Of a DNA stretch of 64,000 bases, positions 25,392-34,740 are shown piece by piece (the first letter of the stretch is position 1; every line of letters begins with the position of its first letter). The notes below the pieces were generated by a model. It was not told where the DNA came from, searched no databases, and worked only from the letters and a program-made list of their open reading frames with translations. Both the position numbers and the translations under genes were made by a program. The DNA is taken from positions 1 through 64,000 of the forward strand of contig NZ_CAJJWO010000003.1 in assembly GCF_905196875.1 (NCBI RefSeq), written 5' to 3'. The DNA is from an uncultured Parabacteroides sp. (GTDB lineage Bacteria; Bacteroidota; Bacteroidia; Bacteroidales; Tannerellaceae).

Positions 25392-28300
25392 ATGTCGTTT
25401 ATCAACAATATACAATCGGTAGCAAAGTACGAAAGTAAAATTCTGATCCGGAGCTGGTTCTTTAAAGTGTTTACCATACTGGCCATTCTGATACTCGGAT
25501 TCTTTGATTTTGCCATGCTGATCATGGAAGACTCCGGAGGATTCTGGTTGGTGAAAGCAATTCCGGCCAACCTTCCTTATCTGAACCTGCTCTTACTGAA
25601 TACCGGACAGGCGGTGATCTGTATATTTCTTTCTTCGGAATTCCTGAAGAGGGATAAGAAGCTCGATACTTCGGAGGTGTTTTATGTCCGTCCCTTGAGC
25701 AATGCCGAATATGTGATCGGTAAGATATGGGGAAACCTGCGTGTTTTCCTGATCCTTAACCTTATCATCATGGGGATCGCTTTGCTGTTTAACTTTATGA
25801 CTTCAGGAATGGCGGTAGATTGGATGGCGTATATTCTTTATTTCCTGTTGATAAGTATTCCGACGTTGGTCTTTATCATAGGGCTATCCATTTTCCTGAT
25901 GCTTGTATTTAAGAATCAGGCACTTACCTTTATTGTCCTATTGGGATATATCGGCCTGACAATCTTTTATATTAGTGATAAATTCTATTACTTATTCGAT
26001 TATATGGCTTATAGCTTGCCGCTGGTAAAATCAACAATCGTCGGCTTTACCAATTGGGAGACAGTATTGAATCATCGGGCGATCTATTTCTTTGCCGGCC
26101 TGGCCTTTATCTTCTTTACGATCTTTTTGTTCAGGCGTCTGCCTAATTCTTCACGCAGCAATTATCCGTGGTTGTTGCTTTCCCTTTGTATGCTGTCGAT
26201 CAGTGGAGCCGCCGGCTATAAACATGTGCATTCCATATTGGTGGAGAGCGATATGCGTGCATTGTATACCGCTATCAATAATAAATATGTGCATACCCCT
26301 AAAATGATTATAGACCGTTATGATATTTCATTCGAACAACTACCCGAAACATTCTCTTCGGAAGTGACAATGAAAGGAACGGCATTGGAACCTGCTTCTG
26401 TCTTTACTTTTTGTCTGAATCCGGGTTTGCAGGTGCAGGAAATAACACGGGGAGGGAAGAATTTGAATTTTGAGCGGGATAATCAGATCTTGTTGGTCGA
26501 TTTCGGTGAAAAGATCGTTCCTTCGGATACGGTTACTTTCTCTGTTAAATATGGTGGAAGAATAAACAGCCGGTTTTGCTATCTGGATATTCCGGCCGAA
26601 GTATTGCAACAGGAATATAAGAATTTTCTGTTTAATATTGATAAACAGTATGTGTTCCAGACGCCGGATTATGTATTGTTTACTCCCGAAACCTATTGGT
26701 ATCCTCGTCCCGGTACGGCTTACAGTGATCTTAGTTCTGATTGGCAACAGACTTATTTCAGTAAGTTCGGGTTGCAGATAAAACCGCTTCCCGGCTTGGT
26801 TCCTGTATCGCAGGGAGAAAGTGTGAAAGAGGAAGACGGTAGCTATTCTTTTGCCGCGGAATATCCGGCACAGACGGTTTCGCTGATTATCGGTAAATAT
26901 AAACAACAAACCCTGGAGTCTGACAGTACCTTATATAGTATCTGGCATATTGAAGGGAACGATTACTATACGGCTACTTTTGATTCGATCCGCGATACGA
27001 TCCCTTCTTTTATTCATAATATCAGGGAGAATCTGGAGCGTACCTACAAACTGTCTTATCCGTTCAAACGCTTTTCTGTTGTAGAGGTTCCCGTGCAGTT
27101 CTCTACCTATCCCCGTGCTTGGTCGCAGGCACAGGAGGCTGTACAGCCGGAAATGGTTCTTTTTCCGGAAAAAGGTTGTGTATTCGGACAGTTGGATGTC
27201 GACAGGGCCTGGAAGAACCAGCTTAAATGGTCGAAAAGGGGCGGTCGTGAAATTACCGAAGAAGAAGCAAAGATACGGGCATTGAATAATTTTCTTTGGA
27301 TATTTACCCGTTCGGAAGGGAATTATAACTTCTCATCCAGTGGTCGTGGAAATTATAATATCTCGTCACAAGCAAATCCCTATTTCCTGTTTCCACAGTT
27401 ATATAATTTCCGGTATAATATATTTTCTCCCGAATGGCCGATAGCGAATACTGCTATTGAACTGTACTTGCAAAAGAAGTCGGATAACTCGGGTTGGGAA
27501 CGCGATATCAATGGTATCAGTAATAATGAGAAGGCAAGCCTGTTGATGGAGAAACAGACTTTTAAAGAACTTCTTACGGATGTGGAATACCGTGACTTAT
27601 TGAATAATATCATCGGTCTGAAGACATACCGGTTGTTTGCCGTACCCGAAATCAATATCGGAGTGGATGCTTTCAGGGATTCTCTTTATACATTGCTGGA
27701 TCGGAATACGTTCCGGAATATCCAGTTTGAAAACTTATTGGATACGTTGGGGCAGGTGAGCCATGCAGATATTCGTTCAGGCTTTTCCGAGTGGGAACGT
27801 CCTACGCCTCTTCCTTATTATAGTGCTGAACGGTTTGAGGTAACTAAAGTGACAAACAGGGGAGAGGAGAATTTTGTGTTGAAAGTACAGATAAGTAATA
27901 ATTCGGATTATGAAGGCATTGTCCATCTGGAAATACAGGGGGTACAACGAGGCGGTCAGAATCCGGATCCGCGTGCTAACCGTAAAATCGTTCTGGAACC
28001 GCATCAAACAAAACTGCTGATTTCCGTTTGGGAGAATGCTCCGAGGTATGTGATGGTCAATACCATGATCTCCGGAAATCTGCCGAGTGTGATCAGTCAG
28101 CAAATAGGAAATATAAAAGAAGAAAGAAGACGCGATGTGGATGTCGAAGGTGATTTTATCATTTCCGGTTCTTCACGTGAAAATACAGATGAAATCATTG
28201 TTGATAACGAGGATGATTCTCTATTCGTCCTATCTGAACCGGACGTAGTGGGATTGCTTCCTAAATGGTTGGATAAAGTGGAAGATACCTCCTTCAAATA

Positions 28301-28706
28301 TTCCGGTGTTTCCGACTGGCGTCCGCCGTTACAATGGACGGCTACAACCAATAACAACTATTACGGTAAATACATCCGCTCTGCTTATGTGATAAAAAGC
28401 GGTAATGGAAGTCAGACAGCTACTTGGAAGGTCCCTATACCGGCCGAAGGACAATATGATCTTTATTATTATGTGAGCAAAAGCAATGAATTGCGGTATA
28501 ATGACCGGATAGAAGGTGAATACCATTTCAAGGTAAGACAGGGAGAGGTGCCGGAAGATGCCTATATCAATCTGCGGAGAGCCAATGAAGGCTGGGAGCA
28601 GCTGGGTGTTTATTATTTCACGGCCGATACGGCTTATATTACCCTGACAAACGAGTGTAAACTAAAAAGTGTAGCGGCGGATGCCGTTAAACTGGTCAAA
28701 CGATAA
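25392..28706 (+). CDS. ABC-2-type permease fused to an inactive M1-peptidase-like and golvesin-like periplasmic region
   Basis: A 1104-residue protein. The first 290 residues hold about seven transmembrane helices in ABC-2 permease style (SEFLKRDKKLDTSEVFYVRPLSNAEYVIGK). The rest is predicted periplasmic: a beta-rich region, then a helical part like M1 aminopeptidases (FKRFSVVEVPVQFSTYPRAWSQAQEAVQPEMVLFPE). No HExxH zinc motif occurs anywhere, so peptidase activity is unlikely. The final 130 residues (YSGVSDWRPPLQWTAT to AADAVKLVKR) resemble a golvesin C-terminal-like carbohydrate-binding fold. It is co-transcribed with the ATPase upstream and tolC-like gene 19 bp downstream. The role of the large domain, perhaps cargo capture, is inference. 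Confidence 0.85.
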   Translation: MSFINNIQSVAKYESKILIRSWFFKVFTILAILILGFFDFAMLIMEDSGGFWLVKAIPANLPYLNLLLLNTGQAVICIFLSSEFLKRDKKLDTSEVFYVRPLSNAEYVIGKIWGNLRVFLILNLIIMGIALLFNFMTSGMAVDWMAYILYFLLISIPTLVFIIGLSIFLMLVFKNQALTFIVLLGYIGLTIFYISDKFYYLFDYMAYSLPLVKSTIVGFTNWETVLNHRAIYFFAGLAFIFFTIFLFRRLPNSSRSNYPWLLLSLCMLSISGAAGYKHVHSILVESDMRALYTAINNKYVHTPKMIIDRYDISFEQLPETFSSEVTMKGTALEPASVFTFCLNPGLQVQEITRGGKNLNFERDNQILLVDFGEKIVPSDTVTFSVKYGGRINSRFCYLDIPAEVLQQEYKNFLFNIDKQYVFQTPDYVLFTPETYWYPRPGTAYSDLSSDWQQTYFSKFGLQIKPLPGLVPVSQGESVKEEDGSYSFAAEYPAQTVSLIIGKYKQQTLESDSTLYSIWHIEGNDYYTATFDSIRDTIPSFIHNIRENLERTYKLSYPFKRFSVVEVPVQFSTYPRAWSQAQEAVQPEMVLFPEKGCVFGQLDVDRAWKNQLKWSKRGGREITEEEAKIRALNNFLWIFTRSEGNYNFSSSGRGNYNISSQANPYFLFPQLYNFRYNIFSPEWPIANTAIELYLQKKSDNSGWERDINGISNNEKASLLMEKQTFKELLTDVEYRDLLNNIIGLKTYRLFAVPEINIGVDAFRDSLYTLLDRNTFRNIQFENLLDTLGQVSHADIRSGFSEWERPTPLPYYSAERFEVTKVTNRGEENFVLKVQISNNSDYEGIVHLEIQGVQRGGQNPDPRANRKIVLEPHQTKLLISVWENAPRYVMVNTMISGNLPSVISQQIGNIKEERRRDVDVEGDFIISGSSRENTDEIIVDNEDDSLFVLSEPDVVGLLPKWLDKVEDTSFKYSGVSDWRPPLQWTATTNNNYYGKYIRSAYVIKSGNGSQTATWKVPIPAEGQYDLYYYVSKSNELRYNDRIEGEYHFKVRQGEVPEDAYINLRRANEGWEQLGVYYFTADTAYITLTNECKLKSVAADAVKLVKR

Positions 28707-28725
28707 TAATTAATATAATCTTAAT

Positions 28726-30222
28726 ATGCAAAGAGAGTTACTATTGATGAAAAAGATGATCCTGGCTATTGTAGTCCTGTTGGGAGTGCCTTTGGCAGCT
28801 CGCGGACAACTGTCTCTGACCATAGAGAAAGCATTGGACATAGCGGAAGAGAATAGTCCGACTCTGCGCCGTTCGCACATGAATCTGGAACGGTATCAGG
28901 AAACATTGGTAGCACAGCGGGCTTCCCTTAAATCGAAGTTCTCACTGAACCTGAATCCGGTCGATTACAACAAAAACCGCCGGTTCGATAACCGGCTGTC
29001 GCAGTGGTACACCAACGAGACATTCAGTTCGAGCGGTACATTCCGGGTAGACCAGCCTATTTTGTGGACAGATGGTGAAATTTCTTTGATAAATACGTTT
29101 GGTTGGCAGGATAATAACTCGGATGTGGAGGGATCCAAGAACAGTAATAAGGCATTTAACAATAACCTGTACCTGCAACTTTCCCAACCTATCTTCACCT
29201 ATAACAAACGGAAGATGGAACTGAAACAGATCGAATACGATTACGAGAATGCCAATATCAGTTATGCCCTGCAACGGCTGAATACCGAAAAGGATATAAC
29301 GAACCAGTTCTATAATGTCTATATGGCGCAGAGCCAACTGGCTATCACCCGCGAGGAACTGGTGAATGCCCAGCAAAGCTATGACATCATCCGGAATAAG
29401 GTAGAAGCCGATCTGGCTGCCAAAGACGAACTCTTCCAGGCGGAACTCAACCTGGCTACAGCCCGTTCTTCGGTGGAGGAACAACAAGTGTCGCTTGAAA
29501 ATGCAAAGGATAAGTTAAAGCAGACATTGGGAATGAGTCTGAATGAAGACCTGATGGTGTTTGCCGAAATAGACATCAAACCGATCGATGTAAATCTGCA
29601 ACAAGCTATTTCACACGGCCTGGAATCGCGCCTTGAACTTCGCCAGCGTGAGATAGAGAGTGATGAACTGGGGTTTGAAATGATTAAAACGAAGGCGCTG
29701 AACGAGTTCAAAGGAGATATTGCCGTCTCTTTCGGTCTGATCGGTGATAACCGTAACCTGAAGAATATCTATGATAATCCGACACAGAACCCACGTGTCG
29801 CGATCAGCTTCTCTGTTCCCATCTTCGACTGGGGAGAAAAGAAAGCCCGCGTTCGTGCACAGAAAGTAGCACAAAAGATCAATGAACTCGATTTTCATGA
29901 AGACAAGGTAGACATCGAATTGAATATCCGTCAGGTATGGCGTAGTCTGGAGAATCTGCGTACACAGATAAAGATTGCCGAACAGAACGTAACGAATGCC
30001 CAGCTGACGTATGATCTGAACCTGACCCGCTACCGGGAAGGGGATCTGACTGGTATGGAAATGAGCCAGTTCCAGACACAGCTTTCCAATAAAAAGATCT
30101 CTTATACACAGGCCCTCATCAACTACAAGATCGAGTTGCTGAATCTTAAAATACTCTCGTTGTACGACTTCGAGCAGAATACTCCTATCGTTCCTATGAA
30201 AGACTTAATATCAGAAAAATAA
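28726..30222 (+). CDS. TolC-family outer membrane efflux protein
   Basis: A 498-residue outer membrane factor forming the trimeric exit duct of tripartite pumps. It has a signal peptide (MKKMILAIVVLLGVPLAARG, counting from the internal Met at 28747), the usual pair of repeats with long coiled helices (LNTEKDITNQFYNVYMAQSQLAITREELVNAQQSYDIIRNKVE) and short barrel strands (RVAISFSVPIFDWGEKKARV). Either ATG 28726 or 28747 could be used; the latter gives the more typical signal peptide. It sits between the ABC permease and the adaptor gene, with a 6-bp gap to the latter. Confidence 0.92.
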   Translation: MQRELLLMKKMILAIVVLLGVPLAARGQLSLTIEKALDIAEENSPTLRRSHMNLERYQETLVAQRASLKSKFSLNLNPVDYNKNRRFDNRLSQWYTNETFSSSGTFRVDQPILWTDGEISLINTFGWQDNNSDVEGSKNSNKAFNNNLYLQLSQPIFTYNKRKMELKQIEYDYENANISYALQRLNTEKDITNQFYNVYMAQSQLAITREELVNAQQSYDIIRNKVEADLAAKDELFQAELNLATARSSVEEQQVSLENAKDKLKQTLGMSLNEDLMVFAEIDIKPIDVNLQQAISHGLESRLELRQREIESDELGFEMIKTKALNEFKGDIAVSFGLIGDNRNLKNIYDNPTQNPRVAISFSVPIFDWGEKKARVRAQKVAQKINELDFHEDKVDIELNIRQVWRSLENLRTQIKIAEQNVTNAQLTYDLNLTRYREGDLTGMEMSQFQTQLSNKKISYTQALINYKIELLNLKILSLYDFEQNTPIVPMKDLISEK

Positions 30223-30228
30223 TCAGTC

Positions 30229-31290
30229 ATGAAACAATATAGTCATACCCTCGCTACTCTTTTATTTGTAGCTGTAATAACCACCGGTTGTAACAATCAA
30301 CCGCAGAATGCTCCCAGTGATATTGCCACGCCGGTTTCTGTAACTGAACTGAAAAAAGGCTCTATCAGCAAACTGATCAATACGACCGGTACGGCACAGC
30401 CAACCTATGGTGTGGACCTCAATTCTGAAATGAGCGGTCTTTACAAACTTCAGACCAACCCAAAGACAGGCAAACCTTTCAAACTGGGCGATCTTGTATC
30501 CAAAGGACAGCTTATCATTCGCCTGGAGGATAAAGAATATGAGAACGGCATCGCTATCGATGCCAAAGAACTTAGTCTGGAAATAGCCGAGCAGGAACAA
30601 AACAAACAAAAAGCACTGTATGAAAAAGGCGGAGTAACACTCAGTGAAATGCGCAATACCGAAGTAAAGGTGACGAATGCCCGTTACGATCTGGAGAATG
30701 CAAAACTTAGTCTGGAAAAGATGAATGTAAAGGCTCCTTTCGACGGTGTGATCGTCAATCTTCCTCATTATACGGCGGATGTGCGGGTGGAACAGGGCAA
30801 GCCGATGGTTGGAATAATGGACTATGCCCGGATGTATATGGATGTCAACCTTCCGGAAAGTACTATCAGCTATGTGAAGGCGGATCAGCCGGTATATATC
30901 ACTCATTATACGTTACCGGAAGATACGCTGAAAGCGGTGATCAGTGAACTGTCTCCGGCTATCAGTACCGAGACACGTACTTTCAAAGGTAAGGTACTGA
31001 TCCAGAATAACGATCTGAAACTGCGTCCCGGAATGTTTGTCAAGGCCGATATCGTGGTAGACCGTGCCGACAGTGCTATTATCATTCCGAAAGATGTGGT
31101 ACAATCCAACCGTCGCCGTAAATATGTATTTATTGTGGATAAGAACACGGCTATTCTACGGAATATCCGTACAGGTTTGGAAGATGAAAACAATATCGAA
31201 GTTCTGGAAGGATTGAATGAAAATGACAACCTTGTGACTAAGGGCTTCGAGACTCTGAAGGAGAATAGCAAAGTGAAAGTACAAAAATAA
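30229..31290 (+). CDS. RND-type periplasmic adaptor (membrane fusion) lipoprotein
   Basis: A 353-residue lipoprotein (lipobox VITTGC, Cys21) of the HlyD/AcrA family. It shows a lipoyl half-motif (GVDLNSEMSGLYKL and DLVSKGQLIIRLEDKEY), an alpha-helical hairpin (ELSLEIAEQEQNKQKALYEKGGVTLSEMRNTEVKVTNARYDLENAKLSLEK), the second lipoyl half (VKAPFDGVIVN) and beta-barrel plus membrane-proximal domains. It would link the inner-membrane pumps to TolC. It could serve the ABC permeases, the RND pumps or both, since it is the only adaptor in the operon. A repeat-rich 121-bp gap follows. Confidence 0.93.
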   Translation: MKQYSHTLATLLFVAVITTGCNNQPQNAPSDIATPVSVTELKKGSISKLINTTGTAQPTYGVDLNSEMSGLYKLQTNPKTGKPFKLGDLVSKGQLIIRLEDKEYENGIAIDAKELSLEIAEQEQNKQKALYEKGGVTLSEMRNTEVKVTNARYDLENAKLSLEKMNVKAPFDGVIVNLPHYTADVRVEQGKPMVGIMDYARMYMDVNLPESTISYVKADQPVYITHYTLPEDTLKAVISELSPAISTETRTFKGKVLIQNNDLKLRPGMFVKADIVVDRADSAIIIPKDVVQSNRRRKYVFIVDKNTAILRNIRTGLEDENNIEVLEGLNENDNLVTKGFETLKENSKVKVQK

Positions 31291-31291
31291 T

Positions 31292-31410
31292 AATATGCCA
31301 ATATGCTAATGTGGCGCTTCGCTAAATGTGCCAATCATCGGTGTATAATTGTCGCATTCTTATTGGCACATTGGCATATTGACATATTGACAAATTAGCA
31401 CATTATTAAT
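31292..31410. repeat. 8-bp-period repeats forming a 22-nt inverted repeat
   Basis: The gap between the adaptor and first RND genes. The sequence 31292-31313 is the reverse complement of 31367-31388 with two mismatches. Both arms, and 31389-31406, are built of successive 8-mers of CAYATTRR type (CATATTGA, CACATTGG, CAAATTAG). A transcript could fold a long hairpin within the operon. Confidence 0.7.
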
Positions 31411-31411
31411 A

Positions 31412-34400
31412 ATGAAGAATATCGTCAAATTTGCGGTAAGTAATCCGGTTACTATCTGTATGGTTGTACTGGCTATCCTGTTACTGGGAAAGATCTCGTA
31501 CGACCAGCTGAGTGTCGACTTGCTACCCGACCTGAATAACCCCCGGCTGTTTATCGAACTGAAGGCAGGCGAACGTCCGCCGGAAGAGATCGAGAAACAG
31601 TTTGTAAAGAATATGGAGTCGATGGTGATCCGCCAAAGCGATGTTACACAGGTCTCGTCGGTGGTGAAGGCCGGTTCGGCCCGTATCACGGTAGAATATA
31701 CCTGGACGAAAGATATGGATGAGGCTTTCCTTGATTTACAGAAAGCCATGAATCCGTTTTCTCAGAATAAGGATATCACCGAATTGAAGATCACGCAGCA
31801 TGATCCCAACCAGTCACCTGTCATCCTGATCGGTATGTCGCATCAGAATATTACGGATATGGCGGAACTCAGGAAGGTTGCCGAAAGTTATATCCGCAAC
31901 GAGCTGATCCGGCTGGAAGGTGTGGCCGAAGTAACACTGTCGGGGCAGGAGGAAAGTACATTGACCATCCGGACAGATCCCTATAAACTGGATGCTTTCG
32001 GGTTGAAGATAGAAGATATCGCTTCCCGTATCGAAGCGAATAACCAAAGTATATCCGGGGGACGTGTCAGTGAGTTGGGTTTGCAGTATCTGGTAAAGAG
32101 TTCGAGCCTGTTCGCTTCGGAGGAAGATTTTGAAAACCTGATTGTCGGTTATAAACCGATCAACAAACAGGAGACGGAGGGGGAAACGACAGGGGACAAA
32201 GCCCCTCTTTTTCTCCGTGAAGTAGCAACGGTGAAGTTTGAAAATGCCCGTCCGGATAATATTGTCCGTATCAACGGGGAACGGAGTATCGGATTGTCCG
32301 TTTATAAAGAGATGCGTTATAATACGGTAAAGGTGGTGGACGGTGTCGCCCGTCAGCTGGGCGTTATCGAGCAGGCATTGCCCGGTTATCATTTTAAGGT
32401 GATAAGCAATCAGGGTACGTTTATCAAGAACGCGATAGGCGAAGTAAAGGATAGTGCCGTATTGGGGATCATTCTGGCGGTGGTTATCCTGTTCGTCTTT
32501 CTGCGCCGTTTCGGGACGACATTGATTGTCAGTATGGCTATTCCTATTTCGATTGTGGCAACATTCAATCTGATGTTCTTCAACGGGCTTACCCTGAATA
32601 TAATGACGTTGGGAGGACTGGCGCTTGGTGCGGGAATGTTGGTGGATAATGCGATTGTAGTGATCGAAAGTATTTTCCGGAACCAGGAGAAAGGCCTGTC
32701 TGTACGCGAAGCTGCTATCAAAGGTACGTCGGAGGTGGCGGGAGCTGTGATTGCTTCCACGTTGACTACGGTTGTAGTTTTTCTCCCGATCGTTTATCTG
32801 CATGGGGCTTCGGGCGAATTGTTTAAGGATCAGGCCTGGACAGTGACGTTCTCGTTGGTGTCTTCCCTGTTCGTGGCGATATTGGTGATACCGATGTTAT
32901 ATGACCGCATTGGGAATAATAGGGCAGGCGTCCGTAGGGGCGGTTCGCGAACCGCCCGTACAGAAGGGCAGGCCATTTCAATAAAGCAGGCTGCGGGAGG
33001 CATTCAAATGGCTGGATATAGCCATCTGCTGCGTAAGCTGATCGGTCGGCGCTGGTGGGTGATTGCCGGGGCGGTGGGCTTGCTGGTGATCACCGGTTTC
33101 CTGCTCCCGTTTATCGGGACGGAGTTTATGCCGCGTATGGAAAGCAAGGCATTTACCGTCCTGGTGAAGATGCCGGAAGGAACCCGTCTGGAACGGACAT
33201 GCTCGGCTGTAGGAAACCTGGAGGAGATGCTTTATACTATCTCGGGAGATTCATTATTGACGGTTTACAGCCATATAGGCGAAGGCAGTGGTTCCGAGAA
33301 CGCTATCTTCGAAGGGGAGAACACGGCTATGATGAAGGTCATTCTTTCGTCGGAATGCAATATATCCCCGGAAGCTGTTATCGAACAGTTCGTCCGTACG
33401 GCGGAAAATCCGGATGGCCTTGAACTGACTATCAAACAGGAAGAAAACTCCCTGAGTTCCCTGTTGGGTAGCGAAGGTGCCCCTATCGTGGTGGAAGTAA
33501 AAGGGGAGGAACTGGATGAAATAGCTGATATAACCGAAGAGGTAAAGATCCGCATGCAGGACGTAGGCGGATTATATAACATCACATCTTCCATCGAAGA
33601 CGGTGCCCCGGAAATAACTATTTCCATCAATCGCACGATGGCGGGTATCAACAACCTGAGCGTTCAGACCGTTATCGAACAACTCAAGCAACAGCTGGGC
33701 GGTAAGGATGCCGGAAAGATGGAATACCGTGGTGAGATGCGTGATATCGTCATTAAGACGCCCGATATTCCTCTTAATGCGCTGGGTGACCTGGTGATAA
33801 AGAACGGCGAACAGGAATTCCGCCTGCGGGAGGTCGCTACCTTCGGCGAGTCGCAGGCCCCGAAAGAAATATATCGCCGTAACCAGAACCGCATCAGTCG
33901 GGTGATGGCGAACATGGATGCCGGTAAATCGCTGGACAAAGTAGCGGAAGACATCCGTCAGGTAGTAAAAAGCATTGAACTTCCTGCCAATTATTCCATC
34001 ACGGTGACAGGAGAGGAGGAGAAACGGCAGGAATCGATGAACAGCCTGTTGTTTGCCCTTGCCTTGTCTGTCATTCTGGTTTATATGGTGTTGGCATCCC
34101 AGTTCGAATCGCTATTGCATCCCTTTACGATCCTGTTGACCATTCCGTTGGCAGTGGTAGGAGCCATCCTGCTTTTCTTCTTTACCGGAACAACCATTAA
34201 TATGATGGGTGTGATCGGTATCGTGATGCTGGTGGGTATCGCTGTAAACAATTCGATTATCTTGGTAGACCGTATCAACCAGTTGAAAGCCGACGGTGCC
34301 CCGCTGACCGATGCTATCGTACAGGCCGGGCAGCAACGTATCCGCCCGATCATTATGACGACGTTGACAACCATTCTGGCGCTGCTCCCGATGACGTTTA

Positions 34401-34561
34401 GCTTCGGGGAAGGTGCTTCGCTACGTTCACCGATGGCCATTGCCGTGATCGGAGGGTTGGTGACGTCCACTTTAATGAGTTTGATGGTCATTCCATGCGT
34501 TTATTATACTTTGGAGAAGATGAAAAGAGGTCAGAACCTTCTGAAAACTTCAAATGAGTAA
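31412..34561 (+). CDS. RND efflux transporter, inner-membrane pump 1
   Basis: A 1049-residue AcrB/HAE-like pump with twelve predicted helices and two large periplasmic loops. The proton-relay Asp412 lies in GMLVDNAIVVIES; the second Asp of AcrB is Asn413, as in many Bacteroidetes homologues. The start NIVKFAVSNPVTICMVVLAILLLG is typical. Between YDRIGNN (helix 6 region) and YSHLLRKLIGRRWW, an in-frame segment (about 503-530, RRGGSRTART) is encoded by a palindromic repeat at 32934-32961, an unusual insertion in a cytoplasmic loop. The last 10 codons form the first unit of a 41-bp repeat array. Confidence 0.94.
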   Translation: MKNIVKFAVSNPVTICMVVLAILLLGKISYDQLSVDLLPDLNNPRLFIELKAGERPPEEIEKQFVKNMESMVIRQSDVTQVSSVVKAGSARITVEYTWTKDMDEAFLDLQKAMNPFSQNKDITELKITQHDPNQSPVILIGMSHQNITDMAELRKVAESYIRNELIRLEGVAEVTLSGQEESTLTIRTDPYKLDAFGLKIEDIASRIEANNQSISGGRVSELGLQYLVKSSSLFASEEDFENLIVGYKPINKQETEGETTGDKAPLFLREVATVKFENARPDNIVRINGERSIGLSVYKEMRYNTVKVVDGVARQLGVIEQALPGYHFKVISNQGTFIKNAIGEVKDSAVLGIILAVVILFVFLRRFGTTLIVSMAIPISIVATFNLMFFNGLTLNIMTLGGLALGAGMLVDNAIVVIESIFRNQEKGLSVREAAIKGTSEVAGAVIASTLTTVVVFLPIVYLHGASGELFKDQAWTVTFSLVSSLFVAILVIPMLYDRIGNNRAGVRRGGSRTARTEGQAISIKQAAGGIQMAGYSHLLRKLIGRRWWVIAGAVGLLVITGFLLPFIGTEFMPRMESKAFTVLVKMPEGTRLERTCSAVGNLEEMLYTISGDSLLTVYSHIGEGSGSENAIFEGENTAMMKVILSSECNISPEAVIEQFVRTAENPDGLELTIKQEENSLSSLLGSEGAPIVVEVKGEELDEIADITEEVKIRMQDVGGLYNITSSIEDGAPEITISINRTMAGINNLSVQTVIEQLKQQLGGKDAGKMEYRGEMRDIVIKTPDIPLNALGDLVIKNGEQEFRLREVATFGESQAPKEIYRRNQNRISRVMANMDAGKSLDKVAEDIRQVVKSIELPANYSITVTGEEEKRQESMNSLLFALALSVILVYMVLASQFESLLHPFTILLTIPLAVVGAILLFFFTGTTINMMGVIGIVMLVGIAVNNSIILVDRINQLKADGAPLTDAIVQAGQQRIRPIIMTTLTTILALLPMTFSFGEGASLRSPMAIAVIGGLVTSTLMSLMVIPCVYYTLEKMKRGQNLLKTSNE
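32934..32961. repeat. REP-like palindrome inside the RND 1 coding region
   Basis: A 28-bp near-perfect palindrome with a perfect 20-bp core, GGGCGGTTCGCGAACCGCCC at 32938-32957, and outer arms GTA/TAC. It keeps the reading frame and encodes Arg/Gly-rich residues near 508-518 in the loop between the two pump halves. Its GTAGGGGCG start resembles a class of dispersed intergenic palindromes in many bacteria. Confidence 0.85.
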
Positions 34562-34735
34562 AAAAATAGGATCAGAAGGCTCTGAAAAGATTTTTCCGGT
34601 GAAAAAATAAAATCAGAAGGTTCTGAAAAGACTTTTTTGATGAAAAAATAAAATCAGAACTGTCTGAAAATATAAAAACGAAGAAAAGAGGATTTCAGAA
34701 CCTTCTGAAAGTCTCCGGACATCGAAAAAATGAAA
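34531..34735 (+). repeat. Five-copy 41-bp tandem array between the two RND genes
   Basis: Palindromes of TCAGAA-nn-TTCTGA type begin at 34531, 34572, 34613, 34654 and 34695, exactly 41 bp apart. Units 2 and 3 are nearly identical, with A-rich tails of GAAAAAATAAAA type; 1, 4 and 5 are diverged. Unit 1 encodes the C-terminus of RND 1 and its stop codon; unit 5 ends 5 bp before the next ATG. Confidence 0.92.
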
Positions 34736-34740
34736 GAAGC

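Noticed and set aside
25392..28706. Active M1 aminopeptidase
   Set aside because: No HExxH motif occurs in the protein.
31292..31388. Invertible promoter flanked by the 22-nt inverted repeat
   Set aside because: No promoter-like sequence is seen inside the 53-bp centre, and the arms consist of simple octamer repeats, so a hairpin or slippage origin is more likely.
34531..34735. CRISPR array for the 41-bp-period repeats
   Set aside because: The 'spacers' between palindromes resemble each other (A-rich tails), the first unit is coding, and the repeat is only 14 bp.
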